A DNA stretch of 64,000 bases from Pedobacter quisquiliarum (GTDB taxonomy: Bacteria > Bacteroidota > Bacteroidia > Sphingobacteriales > Sphingobacteriaceae), in the NCBI RefSeq assembly GCF_014642175.1, contig NZ_BMIL01000002.1, positions 186,001 through 250,000 of the forward strand, in the 5' to 3' direction. The notes beneath the pieces are model-generated. The model saw only the letters and a program-made list of their open reading frames with translations, made no database searches and was not told where the DNA came from. The position numbers were made by a program, and so were the translations under genes. Positions 62,925 through 64,000 of the stretch are shown here, one piece after another; within the stretch, counting starts at the first letter, position 1, and each line of letters begins with the position of its first letter.

Positions 62925-63620
62925 TTACCTGCCACCTCTCCCGAAGAGCATGCCCAGGTAATAGAACAAGCTGCCCAATGCACCAATCGCGGCTATGATA
63001 TAGGTCATTGCTGCCCACCATAGCGCATCCTTGGCCTGTTGACTCTCTGATGCAGAGAATTTCACCGAATGATTGTTGTTAATCCATAACAGGGCCCTTC
63101 TGCTCGCGTCAAACTCTACCGGTAAGGTAATTAAGCTGAACAACGTGACCACTGCCAATCCAAACACACCCAGGCTTAAAACAACCGGGTTGCCCGTAAA
63201 GCCAATCAGCATGATGCCGAGGATAAGTATCCATTGTAGAAGATTGCTGGTTAAAGATACCACAGGTACCATTTCAGACCGTAAATACAGCCATTTATAG
63301 CGTTTACTGTCCTGTATGGCGTGCCCGCACTCATGGGCGGCAACCGCTGCGGCTGCAACACTACGGCCGTGATACACGTCTGTGCTCAGGTTTACCGTGC
63401 GGTTCTGGGGATTGTAATAGTCTGATAACTGTCCGTCAGTACTCATCACCTGTACATCGAAGATCCCATTATCTAAAAGCATTTTCTGCGCAACTTCCTT
63501 CCCCGATAAACCGGAACTCAGCTGCATTTCCGAATACCTGGAGAATTTAGTTCTAAATCTCCATTGCACAATCATGCTTGTAATAAGTACAGGTATTATG
63601 AATATGATGTAGGTAATCAT
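62925..63620 (-). CDS. YugP-like membrane zinc metallopeptidase
   Basis: The 231-residue protein has an N-terminal helix (about 2-18), the zinc motif HECGH (His96, Glu97, His100) in AAHECGHAIQ, and two or three helices from about 125 onward. It belongs to the YugP/DUF2268-like peptidase group with unknown target. Convergent with apaG, and no -7 box was seen upstream. Confidence 0.9.
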   Translation of the reverse strand: MITYIIFIIPVLITSMIVQWRFRTKFSRYSEMQLSSGLSGKEVAQKMLLDNGIFDVQVMSTDGQLSDYYNPQNRTVNLSTDVYHGRSVAAAAVAAHECGHAIQDSKRYKWLYLRSEMVPVVSLTSNLLQWILILGIMLIGFTGNPVVLSLGVFGLAVVTLFSLITLPVEFDASRRALLWINNNHSVKFSASESQQAKDALWWAAMTYIIAAIGALGSLFYYLGMLFGRGGR

Positions 63621-63834
63621 GCCTATTGTAATCAGTCATGGCCCGTAACTCAAAAAGCGTTCCTCAATTTATAATTATCAAAAAATAAGCACTTTATGAA
63701 TTGAAGCTATAAGTTTTTGCGACAAAGCGCCCATCCTTTAACCCAGCTATAAGCACCTTGTAACAACATTATCTTAAATAAGCTGCAGAAGATCATACCC
63801 GCAACCTGCCTATAGGAATACTTAATTTTACTAA

Positions 63835-63842
63835 TATCTTTG
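63835..63842 (+). promoter_or_regulatory. -7 box upstream of the probable rmuC
   Basis: TATCTTTG matches TAnnTTTG, 44 bases before the ATG at 63887, with no good -33 element. Confidence 0.42.
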
Positions 63843-63886
63843 TTATTTAAAATGAAATATAGTAACAAATCATAAAAATATTAGCA

Positions 63887-64000
63887 ATGGAATACCTGAT
63901 TGTAGCACTGCTCCTCCTCCTCTGCGTGTTGATGTTCATCTTCTTCAAAAGACCGGCAACCGACCAACACAACGCACTCCTGGAAATTAAAGAACTTGAA
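63887..64000 (+). CDS. Start of a membrane-anchored protein, probably RmuC
   Basis: Only 38 codons are in the window. They encode an N-terminal helix (MEYLIVALLLLLCVLMFIFF) followed by a charged stretch ending LLEIKELE. This helix-then-coiled-coil opening resembles DNA recombination protein RmuC, but the rest of the gene is needed to decide. The right edge cuts the frame. Confidence 0.45.
   Translation, partial: MEYLIVALLLLLCVLMFIFFKRPATDQHNALLEIKELE

Noticed and set aside
1..64000. tRNA, rRNA or CRISPR arrays
   Set aside because: No cloverleaf-like gene, rRNA stretch or regularly spaced long repeat was recognised by eye. A tRNA scan would be decisive.

Overview
The window is a stretch of chromosome from a member of the Bacteroidota, most like the Sphingobacteriaceae (Pedobacter and relatives). 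The evidence is a SusC/SusD pair, the gliding-motility lipoprotein gene gldH behind ricT and holB, many carboxypeptidase-regulatory-domain and DUF5916/DUF3078 surface proteins, an S16 with a long acidic tail, few Shine-Dalgarno sequences, and repeated use of the Bacteroidota promoter element TAnnTTTG. Genus is an inference. No rRNA, tRNA, CRISPR array, prophage or intact insertion sequence was seen.

Layout. 1-3912: SusD (cut by the window edge) and SusC on the minus strand, behind a near-ideal promoter. 4287-9621: murF, a twice-frameshifted Rpn-type nuclease relic, then holB-ricT-gldH. 9769-17302: a minus-strand accessory operon of a small DUF2946-like secreted protein, an ABC ATPase, two DUF3526-type permeases, a secreted aspartoacylase-like hydrolase and a siderophore-type TonB receptor. 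This is the most unusual locus here. 17500-21900: ruvX, an O-methyltransferase, two tandem glucosaminidases and two envelope proteins. 21902-29537: a DUF5916 outer-membrane protein, ffh, yifB, a small acidic protein, a TlpA-like thioredoxin and an MBL-fold hydrolase.

29673-39142: htpG, an M16 peptidase, def, a surface protein, the Fe-S genes nifU-like and mrp, then a GT51 glycosyltransferase with a long extracytoplasmic domain, hpt and psd. 39239-42900: glutamate/leucine-type dehydrogenase and the conserved rpsP-rimM-trmD-rplS block. 43185-44670: a frameshifted ORF6N gene, a 5'-nucleotidase and a 365-base gap with short repeats. 44671-53109: pfkA, a split DsbD system, birA, rsfS-ftsH-LUD and a FabH-like synthase. 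53216-59149: a DUF2752-TM2-Nif3-zinc ribbon operon and mfd. 59295-64000: DUF3820, CPBP protease-DUF2007-cdsA, dusB-apaG, a YugP-like metallopeptidase and the start of a probable rmuC.

Most of the window is housekeeping: cell wall, protein export and folding, translation, DNA repair, Fe-S assembly and phospholipid synthesis. The accessory content is the SusCD pair, the 9.8-17.3 kb uptake-like operon and two mobile-element-related pseudogenes. Regulation is visible mainly as TAnnTTTG -7 boxes. In five cases the box lies 3-7 bases before the start codon, which suggests leaderless or nearly leaderless messages.
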